A DNA stretch of 64,000 nt, taken from NCBI RefSeq assembly GCF_029193575.1, contig NZ_JARGCS010000009.1, forward strand, positions 1 through 64,000, read 5' to 3'. A program made the translations under genes and the position numbers. Shown piece by piece: positions 57,101-64,000 of this stretch. Position 1 is the first letter of the stretch, and each line of letters begins with the position of its first letter. The stretch comes from Pseudomonas entomophila (lineage in GTDB: Bacteria; Pseudomonadota; Gammaproteobacteria; Pseudomonadales; Pseudomonadaceae). The notes under the pieces were generated by a model. It made no database searches and was not told where the DNA came from. It saw nothing but the letters and a program-made list of their open reading frames with translations.

Positions 57101-57173
57101 CGGCAGCGTGATCGAGGCGGAAATCGTGTCTTCGGTGTTCTTCGATCCGAAGGGTGAGCGGCAGAACGTCTAA
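54156..57173 (+). CDS. soxA: Sarcosine oxidase alpha subunit SoxA
   Basis: NAD- and THF-binding large subunit, 1005 residues. N-terminal ferredoxin-like domain (NFTFNGKTYQGYAGDTLAAA), an NAD-binding pyridine-nucleotide domain with CDVLIVGGGPAGLAAALAAG at about 168-187, and a C-terminal aminomethyltransferase (GcvT-like) domain from about 590 (FEPVRFTALHAWHVKNGAEF ... GMNREDTTRENRKQLVG) that makes methylene-THF. Overlaps soxD by 4 bases. Confidence 0.96.
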   Translation: MSQTYRLASGGRIDRSKVLNFTFNGKTYQGYAGDTLAAALLANGVDIVGRSFKYSRPRGIIAAGTEEPNAILQIGSSEATQIPNVRATQQALYSGLVASSTNGWPNVNNDVMGIIGKVGGNMMPPGFYYKTFMYPKSFWMTYEKYIRKAAGLGRAPLQNDPDSYDYMNQHCDVLIVGGGPAGLAAALAAGRSGARVILADEQEEFGGSLLDSRETLDGKPAADWVAATLAELQGLPEVTLLPRATVNGYHDHNFLTIHERLTDHLGDRAPIGQVRHRVHRVRAKRVVLAAGAHERPLVYGNNDLPGNMLAGAVSTYVRRYGVAPGRKLVLSTNNDHAYRAALDWHDAGLQVVAIADARHNPRGSLVEEARAKGIRILTSSAVIEARGGKHVSGARVAAIDAQAHKVTSPGEWLDCDLVATSGGYSPVVHLASHLGGRPVWREDILGFVPGDAPQKRVCVGGVNGVYALGDVLAEGFEGGVRAASEAGFKASAGTLPKTVQRKEEATVALFQVPHDKGTARAPKQFVDQQNDVTAAAIELATREGFESVEHVKRYTALGFGTDQGKLGNINGLAIAARSLGIGIPEMGTTMFRPNYTPVTFGAVAGRHCGHLFEPVRFTALHAWHVKNGAEFEDVGQWKRPWYFPKPGEDIHAAVARECKAVRDSVGLLDASTLGKIDIQGADAREFLNRVYTNAWTKLDVGKARYGLMCKEDGMVFDDGVTACVGDNHFIMTTTTGGAARVLQWLELYHQTEWPELKVYFTSVTDHWATMTLSGPNSRKLLAEISDIDLDKEGFPFMSWKEGNVGGVPARVFRISFTGELSYEINVQANYAMGVLEQIVEAGKQYNLTPYGTETMHVLRAEKGFIIVGQDTDGSMTPDDLNMSWCVGRNKPYSWIGLRGMNREDTTRENRKQLVGLKPVDPNVWLPEGAQLVFDPKQPIPMDMVGHVTSSYAANSLGYSFAMGVVKGGLKRLGERVYSPQADGSVIEAEIVSSVFFDPKGERQNV

Positions 57174-57197
57174 GGCATTGGAAGACCGCGCCGGACC

Positions 57198-57274
57198 CTG
57201 TGGGAGCGGGCTTGCCCCGCGATTGCGATGGTGGCCTCAGCGCCCCAATCGCGGGGCAAGCCCGCTCCTACAGG
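57198..57274. repeat. REP pair inside the sox operon
   Basis: gtgggagcgggcttgccccg and aatcgcggggcaagcccgctcc form a long hairpin between soxA and soxG, a place where it could separate or adjust expression of soxG-purU from soxBDA. Confidence 0.87.
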
Positions 57275-57315
57275 TCGGCGCCGTTCCTGGCACAAGAATT
57301 CAAGGCAGGTAAGAA

Positions 57316-57948
57316 ATGAGCGCTATCAACGTCTTCCAGCAAAACCCCGGCGGTGAGGCCAAGGCCCAGTCGCCGCTGCACCACGCCGACCTGGCCAGCC
57401 TGGTCGGCAAAGGCCGCAAGAACGCAGGGGTGACCCTGCGCGAGAAGAAATTCCTCGGCCACCTGACGATCCGTGGCGACGGCCACGACCCGCAGTTCGC
57501 CGGCGCCGTGCACAAGGCCCTGGGCCTGGAGTTGCCGGTGGCCCTGACCGTGGTCGCCAACAGCGAGATGTCGCTGCAATGGATGGGCCCGGACGAATGG
57601 CTGCTGATCGTTCCCGCAGGCCAGGAGTACGCCACCGAGCAGAAACTGCGCGAGGCCCTCGACGGCCTGCACGTGCAGGTGGTCAACGTCAGCGGCGGGC
57701 AGACCCTGCTCGAGCTGCGCGGCGCGAACGTGCGCGACGTGCTGATGAAATCCACCAGCTATGACGTGCACCCGAACAACTTCCCGGTCGGCAAGGCCGT
57801 GGGCACCGTGTTCGCCAAGTCGCAACTGGTGATCCGCCGCACCGCCGAAGACACCTGGGAGCTGGTGATCCGCCGCAGCTTCTCCGACTACTGGTGGCTG
57901 TGGCTGCAGGACGCATCGGCCGAGTACGGCTTGGCCATCGAGGCATAA
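57316..57948 (+). CDS. soxG: Sarcosine oxidase gamma subunit SoxG
   Basis: Fourth subunit, 210 residues, of GcvT-like fold without its own catalytic site. NVFQQNPGGEAKAQSPLHHA begins the protein; LQWMGPDEWLLIVPAGQEYA and VNVSGGQTLLELRGANVRDV are SoxG family blocks. GGCAGGTAAG precedes the ATG. Separated from soxA by the REP pair and 142 bases; purU follows after 12. Confidence 0.94.
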   Translation: MSAINVFQQNPGGEAKAQSPLHHADLASLVGKGRKNAGVTLREKKFLGHLTIRGDGHDPQFAGAVHKALGLELPVALTVVANSEMSLQWMGPDEWLLIVPAGQEYATEQKLREALDGLHVQVVNVSGGQTLLELRGANVRDVLMKSTSYDVHPNNFPVGKAVGTVFAKSQLVIRRTAEDTWELVIRRSFSDYWWLWLQDASAEYGLAIEA

Positions 57949-57960
57949 GGAGCGCAGATC

Positions 57961-58818
57961 ATGAGTCGGGCACCGGACACCTGGATCCTCACCGCCGACT
58001 GCCCGAGCATGCTCGGCACGGTCGATGTCGTCACGCGGCACCTCTACGAGCAGCGCTGCTACGTCACTGAGCACCACTCCTTCGATGACCGGCTGTCGGG
58101 GCGCTTCTTCATCCGCGTCGAGTTCCGCGCGCCGGACGGCTTCGATGAAGACGCCTTTCGCGCGGGGCTGGCCGAGCGCAGCGAAGCGTTCGGCATGGCC
58201 TTCGAGCTGACCGCGCCGAACCACCGCCCCAAGGTGGTGATCATGGTCTCCAAGGCCGACCATTGCCTGAACGACCTGCTGTACCGCCAGCGCATCGGCC
58301 AGCTGTCGATGGACGTGGTCGCGGTGGTGTCCAACCACCCTGACCTGGAACCGCTGGCGCACTGGCACAAGATTCCCTACTACCACTTCGCCCTGGACCC
58401 GAACGACAAGCCGGCCCAGGAGCGCAAGGTGTTGCAGGTGATCGAGGAGACCGGCGCGGAACTGGTGATTCTCGCTCGCTACATGCAGGTGCTGTCGCCG
58501 GAGCTGTGCCGGCGCCTGGATGGCTGGGCGATCAACATCCACCACTCGCTGCTGCCCGGTTTCAAGGGCGCCAAGCCTTACCACCAGGCCTACAACAAGG
58601 GTGTGAAGATGGTCGGCGCCACGGCGCACTACATCAACAACGACCTCGACGAAGGGCCGATCATCGCCCAGGGCGTGGAGGTGGTGGACCACAGCCATTA
58701 CCCGGAAGACTTGATCGCCAAGGGGCGCGACATCGAGTGCCTGACCCTGGCGCGGGCGGTGGGGTATCACATCGAGCGGCGGGTGTTCTTGAACGCCAAT
58801 CGGACGGTGGTGCTCTGA
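57961..58818 (+). CDS. purU: Formyltetrahydrofolate deformylase PurU
   Basis: Hydrolyses 10-formyl-THF to formate and THF, regenerating THF while C1 units are in excess. 285 residues: N-terminal ACT domain (TWILTADCPSMLGTVDVVTR) and C-terminal formyltransferase-like domain with INIHHSLLPGFKGAKPYHQA and GATAHYINNDLDEGPIIAQG carrying the Asn, His and Asp of the active site. Last gene of the sox unit. Confidence 0.95.
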   Translation: MSRAPDTWILTADCPSMLGTVDVVTRHLYEQRCYVTEHHSFDDRLSGRFFIRVEFRAPDGFDEDAFRAGLAERSEAFGMAFELTAPNHRPKVVIMVSKADHCLNDLLYRQRIGQLSMDVVAVVSNHPDLEPLAHWHKIPYYHFALDPNDKPAQERKVLQVIEETGAELVILARYMQVLSPELCRRLDGWAINIHHSLLPGFKGAKPYHQAYNKGVKMVGATAHYINNDLDEGPIIAQGVEVVDHSHYPEDLIAKGRDIECLTLARAVGYHIERRVFLNANRTVVL

Positions 58819-58825
58819 TCGGCCT

Positions 58826-58912
58826 CATCGCGGGGCAAGCCCGTTCCTACAGGTACAGCGCCGTTCTCAGGCACGCTGATCCCCTGTAGGAGGGGGCTTG
58901 CCCCGCGATGGC
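58826..58912. repeat. REP pair after purU
   Basis: catcgcggggcaagcccgttc and gggggcttgccccgcgatg face each other; probable end of the sox transcript. Confidence 0.85.
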
Positions 58913-58937
58913 GCGCGCCGCCGCACCCTCGCCGCAA

Positions 58938-58968
58938 ACAGACAACCCTCTGTCGCATCCAGTCACCG
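58938..58968. promoter_or_regulatory. Candidate GbdR site upstream of fdhA
   Basis: AACCCTCTGTCGCATCCAGT shares the 12-base word GTCGCATCCAGT with the cbcX/sdaB site, where it spans the junction of the two 21-base units, and shares AACCC-CTGTCG with the dgc site. It lies about 115 bases before fdhA. Confidence 0.5.
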
Positions 58969-59077
58969 CGACTTCCCCCATCAAGCCCACAATTCCCCCA
59001 TCCAGTAACACATGCCGCCCATGGATGGCGGCGCTTCAACCAACGCTGCATAACTACAAATCAAGCGAGGTAAGAGC

Positions 59078-60277
59078 ATGTCTGGTAATCGTGGAGTGGT
59101 GTATCTCGGCGCCGGCAAGGTCGAGGTACAGAAGATCGACTACCCCAAGATGCAGGACCCACGCGGCAAGAAGATCGAGCACGCGGTGATCCTCAAGGTG
59201 GTCTCCACCAACATCTGCGGCTCCGACCAGCACATGGTCCGTGGCCGCACCACCGCGCAGGTCGGCCTGGTGCTGGGCCACGAGATCACCGGTGAGGTGA
59301 TCGAGAAAGGCCGCGACGTCGAACACCTGCAGATCGGCGACCTGGTCTCGGTACCCTTCAACGTCGCCTGCGGCCGCTGCCGCTCCTGCAAAGAGATGCA
59401 CACCGGCGTGTGCCTGACCGTCAACCCTGCGCGTGCCGGCGGTGCCTACGGCTACGTCGACATGGGCGACTGGACCGGCGGCCAGGCCGAATACGTGCTG
59501 GTGCCGTATGCCGACTTCAACCTGCTGAAACTGCCTAATCGCGACAAGGCCATGGAGAAGATCCGTGACCTGACCTGCCTCTCCGACATCCTGCCGACCG
59601 GCTACCACGGCGCCGTCACCGCCGGTGTCGGGCCAGGCAGCACGGTCTACGTCGCCGGTGCCGGCCCGGTCGGCCTGGCCGCTGCCGCCTCGGCGCGCCT
59701 GCTGGGCGCGGCCGTGGTGATCGTCGGCGACCTCAACCCGGCCCGCCTGGCGCATGCCAAGGGCCAAGGCTTCGAGGTGGTCGACCTGTCCAAGGACACC
59801 CCGCTGCACGAGCAGATCGCCGACATCCTCGGCGAGCCGGAAGTGGACTGCGCCGTCGACGCGGTGGGCTTCGAGGCACGTGGCCACGGCCATGAAGGCG
59901 CCAAGCACGAGGCCCCGGCCACCGTGCTCAACTCGCTGATGCAGGTCACCCGCGTGGCCGGCAAGATCGGTATCCCGGGCCTGTACGTGACCGAAGACCC
60001 GGGCGCGGTGGATGCGGCGGCGAAGATCGGCTCGCTGAGCATTCGTTTCGGTTTGGGCTGGGCCAAGTCGCACAGCTTCCACACTGGGCAGACCCCGGTG
60101 ATGAAGTACAACCGTGCGCTGATGCAGGCGATCATGTGGGACCGTATCAACATCGCCGAGGTGGTCGGGGTGCAGGTGATCAGCCTGGACCAGGCGCCGG
60201 AGGGGTATGGCGAGTTCGATGCGGGCGTGCCGAAGAAATTCGTGATCGACCCGCACAAGACCTTCAGCGCGGCCTGA
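59078..60277 (+). CDS. fdhA: Glutathione-independent formaldehyde dehydrogenase FdhA
   Basis: NAD-dependent zinc enzyme oxidising the formaldehyde released by demethylation to formate. 399 residues, as in the crystallised P. putida enzyme. Catalytic zinc ligands in NICGSDQHMVRG (Cys47) and LGHEITGEVIEK; structural zinc in CGRCRSCKEMHTGVC; Rossmann motif YVAGAGPVGLAAAASARLLG. GCGAGGTAAGAGC precedes the ATG. Own promoter and terminator. Confidence 0.97.
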   Translation: MSGNRGVVYLGAGKVEVQKIDYPKMQDPRGKKIEHAVILKVVSTNICGSDQHMVRGRTTAQVGLVLGHEITGEVIEKGRDVEHLQIGDLVSVPFNVACGRCRSCKEMHTGVCLTVNPARAGGAYGYVDMGDWTGGQAEYVLVPYADFNLLKLPNRDKAMEKIRDLTCLSDILPTGYHGAVTAGVGPGSTVYVAGAGPVGLAAAASARLLGAAVVIVGDLNPARLAHAKGQGFEVVDLSKDTPLHEQIADILGEPEVDCAVDAVGFEARGHGHEGAKHEAPATVLNSLMQVTRVAGKIGIPGLYVTEDPGAVDAAAKIGSLSIRFGLGWAKSHSFHTGQTPVMKYNRALMQAIMWDRINIAEVVGVQVISLDQAPEGYGEFDAGVPKKFVIDPHKTFSAA

Positions 60278-60290
60278 AGGGTGTGAGTGG

Positions 60291-60317
60291 AGCCCCTCCT
60301 TGCGAGGGGCTTTTTTG
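60291..60317 (+). terminator. Rho-independent terminator of fdhA
   Basis: AGCCCCTC-cttgc-GAGGGGCT followed by TTTTTT, about 15 bases after the stop. Confidence 0.93.
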
Positions 60318-60455
60318 TGGGTGTTGGGTTGAGAGGGGCGGGTAGGGGCATGGCTTGGGAGACCCCTCCTACAAGGCCCTAGGCCGCGTCCTACTGAATC
60401 GCCCATCCCTGACGAAATACCCTACGCAACCTGTCGACTCCCTTCTGATTGTCCT

Positions 60456-60630
60456 GGGAAAGCCTGCCCCCTAGGCTTTCCCGGTCGCTGGCCATTCAGC
60501 GACCGGGTGTGGAAACCCGGGTATACGGAAAAGCAGCCGCCCGTTATGGCAGCTGTATGCGGGAGGTCTTCGGACCTACCGGGTTTTCCGTGTTCCCGGC
60601 TTTCCACCCCGTGTACAGCTGCCACCCTAA
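60456..60630 (+). promoter_or_regulatory. Structured RNA leader, copy 3, with two upstream hairpins
   Basis: Two perfect hairpins come first: GGGAAAGCCT/AGGCTTTCCC (60,456-60,482) and CCCGGTCGCTG/CAGCGACCGGG (60,480-60,507). The conserved leader is 60,544-60,630: TATGGC, enclosing stem CAGCTGTATGCGGG / CCCCGTGTACAGCTG, AGGTC-TTCG-GACCT, then CCGGG-TTTTCCGTGTT-CCCGG, then CCACCCTAA. Loop word TCCGTGTT (60,587-60,594) is exactly complementary to AACACGGA in the ribosome site (60,662-60,669). A 24-base upstream strand (60,509-60,532) can instead pair with 60,584-60,607. Confidence 0.75.
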
Positions 60631-60675
60631 ACGTGTGGAAACGAAAGGATGCAGCCCAATCAACACGGAGTTGAC

Positions 60676-60984
60676 ATGAAAAAGATCGTCCCAGACCCAC
60701 CCGCAGACCTGCACCGCACCTTCGACATCCCCGCCGGCCAATCCCTCTCCACGGCCATCTTCGAAGGCCTCGTGCCCATCGACGCCGTGCTGTCGAACGC
60801 CTGCAAGTCCATGCTTCATACCTATGCCGATATCGTCCAGGCGCACGAAAGCGCCACTGACCCGGACGTGCGCAGGCTACTGATGGCTGGCCTGTTGAAC
60901 CTCGAGGTGGCGCTAGGGCAGGTGGACGCGCTGGTGGCGGCACTGCGCCAGGTGCCGGAGTCGGGGTTTCATGGCATGCCCTGA
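60676..60984 (+). CDS. Small DUF3077/DUF6124-like protein behind RNA leader copy 3
   Basis: A 102-residue protein. After a short head (MKKIVPDPPADLHR) the pattern TFDIPAGQSLSTAIFEGLVP followed by two long helices (MLHTYADIVQAHES, LMAGLLNLEVALGQVDALVA) matches the small DUF3077/DUF6124-like proteins of Pseudomonas, function unknown, and is like the product of 13,853-14,191. The ATG at 60676 follows CACGGAG by 6 bases; that site is complementary to a leader loop. Monocistronic. Confidence 0.75.
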   Translation: MKKIVPDPPADLHRTFDIPAGQSLSTAIFEGLVPIDAVLSNACKSMLHTYADIVQAHESATDPDVRRLLMAGLLNLEVALGQVDALVAALRQVPESGFHGMP

Positions 60985-61086
60985 GCGCGCCGGGGCCGCA
61001 ACGCGACGCCCGGCCCGGAACAAACCCCCATACCCCCAGTCCAACGCCTCGTTTCCCGGCCATCCCGGCCAACGAGGTCCCTCCCG

Positions 61087-61653
61087 ATGAAAGCATTCAC
61101 CCTGGCAACCCTGATGACCCTGGCCGCAAGCCCGGTGTTCGCCTTCAACCTCAGCGACGCGGCCAACGCCGTCTCGGCCATGCAGAACCCCAACGGCCAG
61201 GTGCAGGCCCCTGCTGGGCAGGCCAACCTGCTCAACACCCTGGGCAGCGAGCTGAAGATCACCCCGGAGCAGGCCGTGGGCGGCGCGGGCGCCATGCTCG
61301 GGTTGGCGCGCAACAACCTGAGCGGCGACGACTACGGCCAGTTGACCAAGGCCGTGCCGGGGCTCGACCTGCTGGCCGGCGCCAATGCGTTGGGGGGCTT
61401 GAATGGCCTGGGCGAACTGCTGGGCAAGAACAGCGAGAAACCCTCGGCACTGAGCAACGCCCTGGGCGAGAACGTCGAGAACCGCGCCGACCTGGACAAC
61501 GCCTTCAAGGCGCTGGGGATGGATACCGGCATGATCGGCCAGTTCGCCCCGTTGATCCTGCAGTACCTGGGCCAGCAAGGCATTGCCGGGTCGCTGCTGC
61601 AAAACCTGGGCAGCCTGTGGACGGCCCCGGCAGTCGCCACGCCATCGGTCTGA
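61087..61653 (+). CDS. DUF2780-like secreted protein
   Basis: A 188-residue exported protein with signal peptide MKAFTLATLMTLAASPVFA. The mature part is Ala/Leu/Gly-rich and helical (LGSELKITPEQAVGGAGAML, GLDLLAGANALGGLNGLGEL, ALGMDTGMIGQFAPLILQYL), matching DUF2780, whose members have a similar layout and no known activity. Probably periplasmic. The start has GAGGTCC upstream. Confidence 0.8.
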   Translation: MKAFTLATLMTLAASPVFAFNLSDAANAVSAMQNPNGQVQAPAGQANLLNTLGSELKITPEQAVGGAGAMLGLARNNLSGDDYGQLTKAVPGLDLLAGANALGGLNGLGELLGKNSEKPSALSNALGENVENRADLDNAFKALGMDTGMIGQFAPLILQYLGQQGIAGSLLQNLGSLWTAPAVATPSV

Positions 61654-61657
61654 CGAC

Positions 61658-61682
61658 CGGGGCAAGCCCGCTCCTGCCAGGA
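61658..61682. repeat. REP half element
   Basis: ggggcaagcccgctcctgcc is the conserved half of the REP; no inverted partner is near. Confidence 0.65.
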
Positions 61683-61701
61683 GTAACAGGGCCTTTTGGG
61701 G

Positions 61702-62589
61702 TCAGCGCATTTCTGCGCGCAACTGCTCGATCCGCTGGTCCTTGTCTTCCCACAGCTGGTTGACCCAGGCCTGCACCGTCTGTCGGAAGGCCGGGTCGTT
61801 CTCGTAATCCCCGGCGCACAGGGTCGGGTCCAGCTCACGCACGCGGATGTCGATGATGACCCGGCTGATGCTGCCGTTGAGCAGGTCCCAGAACCCTGGC
61901 GCTTTGTCGCCGGGGTAGACGATGGTGACGTCGAGCAGCGCATCCAGCTGTTCGCCGAGGGCGGCCAGCACGAACGCCACGCCGCCGGCCTTGGGCTTGA
62001 GCAGGTGGCGGTAGGGCGACTGCTGCGCTGCGCGCTTGGCCTCGGTGAAACGGGTGCCTTCGAGGTAATTGACCACGGTCACCGGCTGGCGCTTGAACAG
62101 CTCGCAGGCGGCTTTGGTGATTTCCAGGTCCTTGCCCTTGAGTTCCGGGTGTTTGTCGAGAAACGCCTTGCTGTAGCGTTTCATGAAGGGGTAATCCAGC
62201 GCCCACCAGGCCAGGCCCAGCAGCGGCACCCAGATCAGCTCCTTCTTGAGGAAGAACTTGAAGAACGGCACCCTGCGGTTGAGGCTCTCGATCAGCGCGG
62301 GGATGTCGACCCAGGTCTGGTGGTTGCTCACGCACAGGTACGAGGTGCTCTGGCGCAGGTTTTCGACGCCGCGGATATCCCACTGGGTGGGGATGCACAG
62401 GGCGAAGATCGCTTTGTCGATTTCCGACCAGGTCTCGGCGATCCACATCACCGCCCACGAGGCATAGTCGCGGCCACGGCCGGGCAGCACCAGCTTGAGC
62501 AGGGCGAAGACCAGCAGCGGGCCGATCAGCACCAGGGTGTTGAGCAGCAGCAGCAGGGTGGTGAGGATGCCGGTCAGCAGGCGACGCAT
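61702..62589 (-). CDS. Lysophospholipid acyltransferase-family protein (PlsC/YihG type)
   Basis: Inner-membrane acyltransferase, 295 residues. N-terminal membrane segment (LLTGILTTLLLLLNTLVLIG), LPLAT motif I NHQTWVD with His and Asp, motif III EGTRFTEAK, and KKELIWVPLLGLAWWALDYP in the middle. This order and the length match the YihG branch, which modifies phospholipid acyl chains. The acyl substrate is unknown. The ATG at 62589 has AGGAG nearby on its upstream side. Confidence 0.87.
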   Translation of the reverse strand: MRRLLTGILTTLLLLLNTLVLIGPLLVFALLKLVLPGRGRDYASWAVMWIAETWSEIDKAIFALCIPTQWDIRGVENLRQSTSYLCVSNHQTWVDIPALIESLNRRVPFFKFFLKKELIWVPLLGLAWWALDYPFMKRYSKAFLDKHPELKGKDLEITKAACELFKRQPVTVVNYLEGTRFTEAKRAAQQSPYRHLLKPKAGGVAFVLAALGEQLDALLDVTIVYPGDKAPGFWDLLNGSISRVIIDIRVRELDPTLCAGDYENDPAFRQTVQAWVNQLWEDKDQRIEQLRAEMR

Positions 62590-62770
62590 AAGGAGACTCT
62601 TGTTGTGTGAATTTGGCGGTTGGCAATGATAAGCAGGGCAGCGTCTTACGCCAAACGTCCAGTGCCCGGTGGGTGGTACAAATGTTTCACATTGTGTTGG
62701 ATAACCTGTGACAACGAACCTATCCTGCCTGCGCAGTCTAAGCACTGTCTCATCTCAAGGAATTCTGCCC

Positions 62771-63274
62771 GTGAAACCTTTGCTAGCCCTCCTGTCGTTG
62801 CTGGCGCTGCCGGTGATGGCCGCCGAGCCGACGCTGTATGGCCGCTACGAGTACATCAAACTCCCGGAGATCGGCGAAACCCTCAAGGCCAAGATGGACA
62901 CCGGCGCGCTGACCGCGTCGCTGTCGGCCAAGGATATCGAGACCTTCAGCCGTGATGGCGAGGACTGGGTGCGCTTCCGCCTGGCCACCAAGGATGCCGA
63001 CGGCAAGGTGTACGAGCACAAGGTGTCGCGCATCAGCAAGATCAAGGCGCGCAGCGGCGACGAGGAAGACGAGGACGAGCCCGCCGAAGCGGCGCGTCGG
63101 CCAGTGATCGACCTGGAGTTGTGCCTGGGCGAGGTCAAGCGCACGGTCGAGGTGAACCTCACCGACCGCAGCAACTTCAACTACCCGCTGCTGGTGGGCT
63201 CCAAGGCCCTGCGCGAGTTCAAGGCCGCGGTGAACCCGGCGCGGCGCTTCACCGCCGACAAGCCGGATTGTTGA
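62771..63274 (+). CDS. Retropepsin-like ATP-dependent zinc protease family protein (PF05618)
   Basis: A 167-residue exported protein, start GTG (AAGGA 10 bases upstream), signal peptide MKPLLALLSLLALPVMA. The retropepsin-like active site is KAKMDTGALTASLSA (Asp-Thr-Gly); LLVGSKALREFKAAVNPAR is the family C-terminal block. Called RimK-related or ATP-dependent zinc protease in annotations, although no ATP site is visible. An acidic insertion (GDEEDEDEPAEAA) is typical of these. It precedes creB and may be linked with the CreBC system. Confidence 0.82.
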   Translation: MKPLLALLSLLALPVMAAEPTLYGRYEYIKLPEIGETLKAKMDTGALTASLSAKDIETFSRDGEDWVRFRLATKDADGKVYEHKVSRISKIKARSGDEEDEDEPAEAARRPVIDLELCLGEVKRTVEVNLTDRSNFNYPLLVGSKALREFKAAVNPARRFTADKPDC

Positions 63275-63283
63275 TTGGCCGCA

Positions 63284-63312
63284 AGGGCCCTATCGCGGGC
63301 TTGCCCCGCGAT
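63284..63312. repeat. REP element before creB
   Basis: ccctatcgcgggcttgccccgcgattg, a short form of the REP palindrome. Confidence 0.75.
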
Positions 63313-63359
63313 TGCGTCCGGCCAGACAATGCAGGCGTCGCGCCCACAGAGCCCCCGCC

Positions 63360-64000
63360 ATGCCCCACATCCTCATCGTCGAAGACGAAGCCGCCATCGC
63401 CGACACCCTGGTCTACGCCCTGCAAGCCGACGGCCACAGCACCGAGTGGGTGACCCTGGGCAGCGCCGCTGTCGAGCAGCAGCGCCTGCGCCCGGCGGAC
63501 CTGGTGATCCTCGACATCGGCCTGCCCGACATCAGCGGCTTCGAGACCTGCCGCCAACTGCGCCGCTTCACTGAGGTGCCGGTGATGTTCCTCAGCGCCC
63601 GCGATGCCGAGATCGACCGGGTGGTGGGCCTGGAGATCGGCGCCGACGACTACGTGGTCAAGCCGTTCAGCCCGCGTGAAGTCACCGCGCGGGTGCGGGC
63701 GATCCTCAAGCGCATGGCGCCGCGCGCCGAGCCCTCGGCGGCGCCTGACGGCGCGTTCGAGGTCGACACCCTGGCCATGCGCATTCTCTACCACGGCCAG
63801 GCCCTGGCCCTGACTCGCCATGAGTTCCGTCTGCTGCAGTGCCTGCTGGAGCAACCGCGCCGGGTGTTCAGCCGCGAGCAGTTGCTCGACGCCCTGGGTG
63901 TGGCGGCCGACGCGGGCTACGAACGCAGCATCGACAGCCACATCAAGAGCCTGCGCGCCAAGCTGCGCCAGGTCAGGGCCGACGCCGAGGCGATCCAGAC
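63360..64000 (+). CDS. creB: Response regulator CreB (cut by window end)
   Basis: OmpR-type response regulator of the CreBC system, which in Pseudomonas affects beta-lactamase and fitness traits. About 213 codons seen; the end is outside. Receiver domain MPHILIVEDEAAIADTLVYA with phosphoacceptor Asp in LVILDIGLPDISGFETC, Thr/Ser and Lys in MFLSARD and VVKPFSPREV; then the winged-helix domain (LTRHEFRLLQCLLEQPRRVF, SIDSHIKSLRAKLRQ). The name rests on similarity to CreB and on the zinc-protease gene before it, the order seen in P. aeruginosa. Confidence 0.85.
   Translation, partial: MPHILIVEDEAAIADTLVYALQADGHSTEWVTLGSAAVEQQRLRPADLVILDIGLPDISGFETCRQLRRFTEVPVMFLSARDAEIDRVVGLEIGADDYVVKPFSPREVTARVRAILKRMAPRAEPSAAPDGAFEVDTLAMRILYHGQALALTRHEFRLLQCLLEQPRRVFSREQLLDALGVAADAGYERSIDSHIKSLRAKLRQVRADAEAIQ

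Overview
The window looks like chromosomal DNA of a Pseudomonas of the P. putida group. It is GC-rich with strong GC3 bias and has many copies of the P. putida type REP palindrome (core cgcggggcaagcccgc). Its gene order, hisBHAF - cbcVWX - sdaB - gbdR - carnitine genes - dgcAB/etf - gbcA/gbcB - glyA-soxBDAG-purU-fdhA, is the glycine betaine/carnitine catabolic region known from P. putida and P. aeruginosa. These assignments come from recognising families and gene order; no database search was run.

Layout. 1-4,640 is accessory DNA: the right end of an IS66-family element, a truncated phage structural gene, AT-richer orphan genes, a coupled small-gene/antirepressor operon, and a field of TCTGACA repeats beside tRNA-Thr. 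4,643-20,400 is mostly housekeeping: two small lipoproteins, a methyltransferase, a polar amino acid ABC transporter, a GABA-type permease, a PPK2 polyphosphate kinase, tRNA-Phe, the yggX-mutY-asmA overlap operon and an OFA-family MFS transporter. 20,609-23,647 is hisB-hisH-(DUF2164)-hisA-hisF.

23,738-60,277 is the quaternary-amine and one-carbon island. CbcVW with the binding proteins CbcX and CaiX import choline, betaine and carnitine. CdhA, CdhC and CdhB turn carnitine into glycine betaine under CdhR. GbcAB removes the first methyl group, DgcAB with its own Etf pair removes the second, and the four-subunit sarcosine oxidase SoxBDAG removes the third. GlyA, PurU and FdhA handle the released C1 units. 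GlyA makes serine and SdaB deaminates it to pyruvate. GbdR is the probable activator. Candidate operators with repeated (T/G)GTCG words lie in front of several of these genes.

60,278-64,000 holds a small DUF3077/DUF6124-like gene behind a structured leader, a DUF2780 protein, an LPLAT acyltransferase, a retropepsin-like protein and the start of creB.

Two signals stand out. (1) A structured RNA leader occurs three times (about 3.04-3.12, 14.26-14.34 and 60.54-60.63 kb). It has an enclosing stem, a UUCG hairpin and a CCGG-closed hairpin. The loop of the CCGG hairpin is complementary to the Shine-Dalgarno region of the gene downstream, and loop and Shine-Dalgarno change together from copy to copy. 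This suggests a family of translation-controlling leaders in front of small proteins. (2) Between etfB and gbcA are three imperfect tandem repeats of 160-183 bp carrying a cluster of DnaA boxes, each unit with a TTTGATC word. This could be a DnaA-titrating or replication-related locus, or a set of tandem small RNAs.
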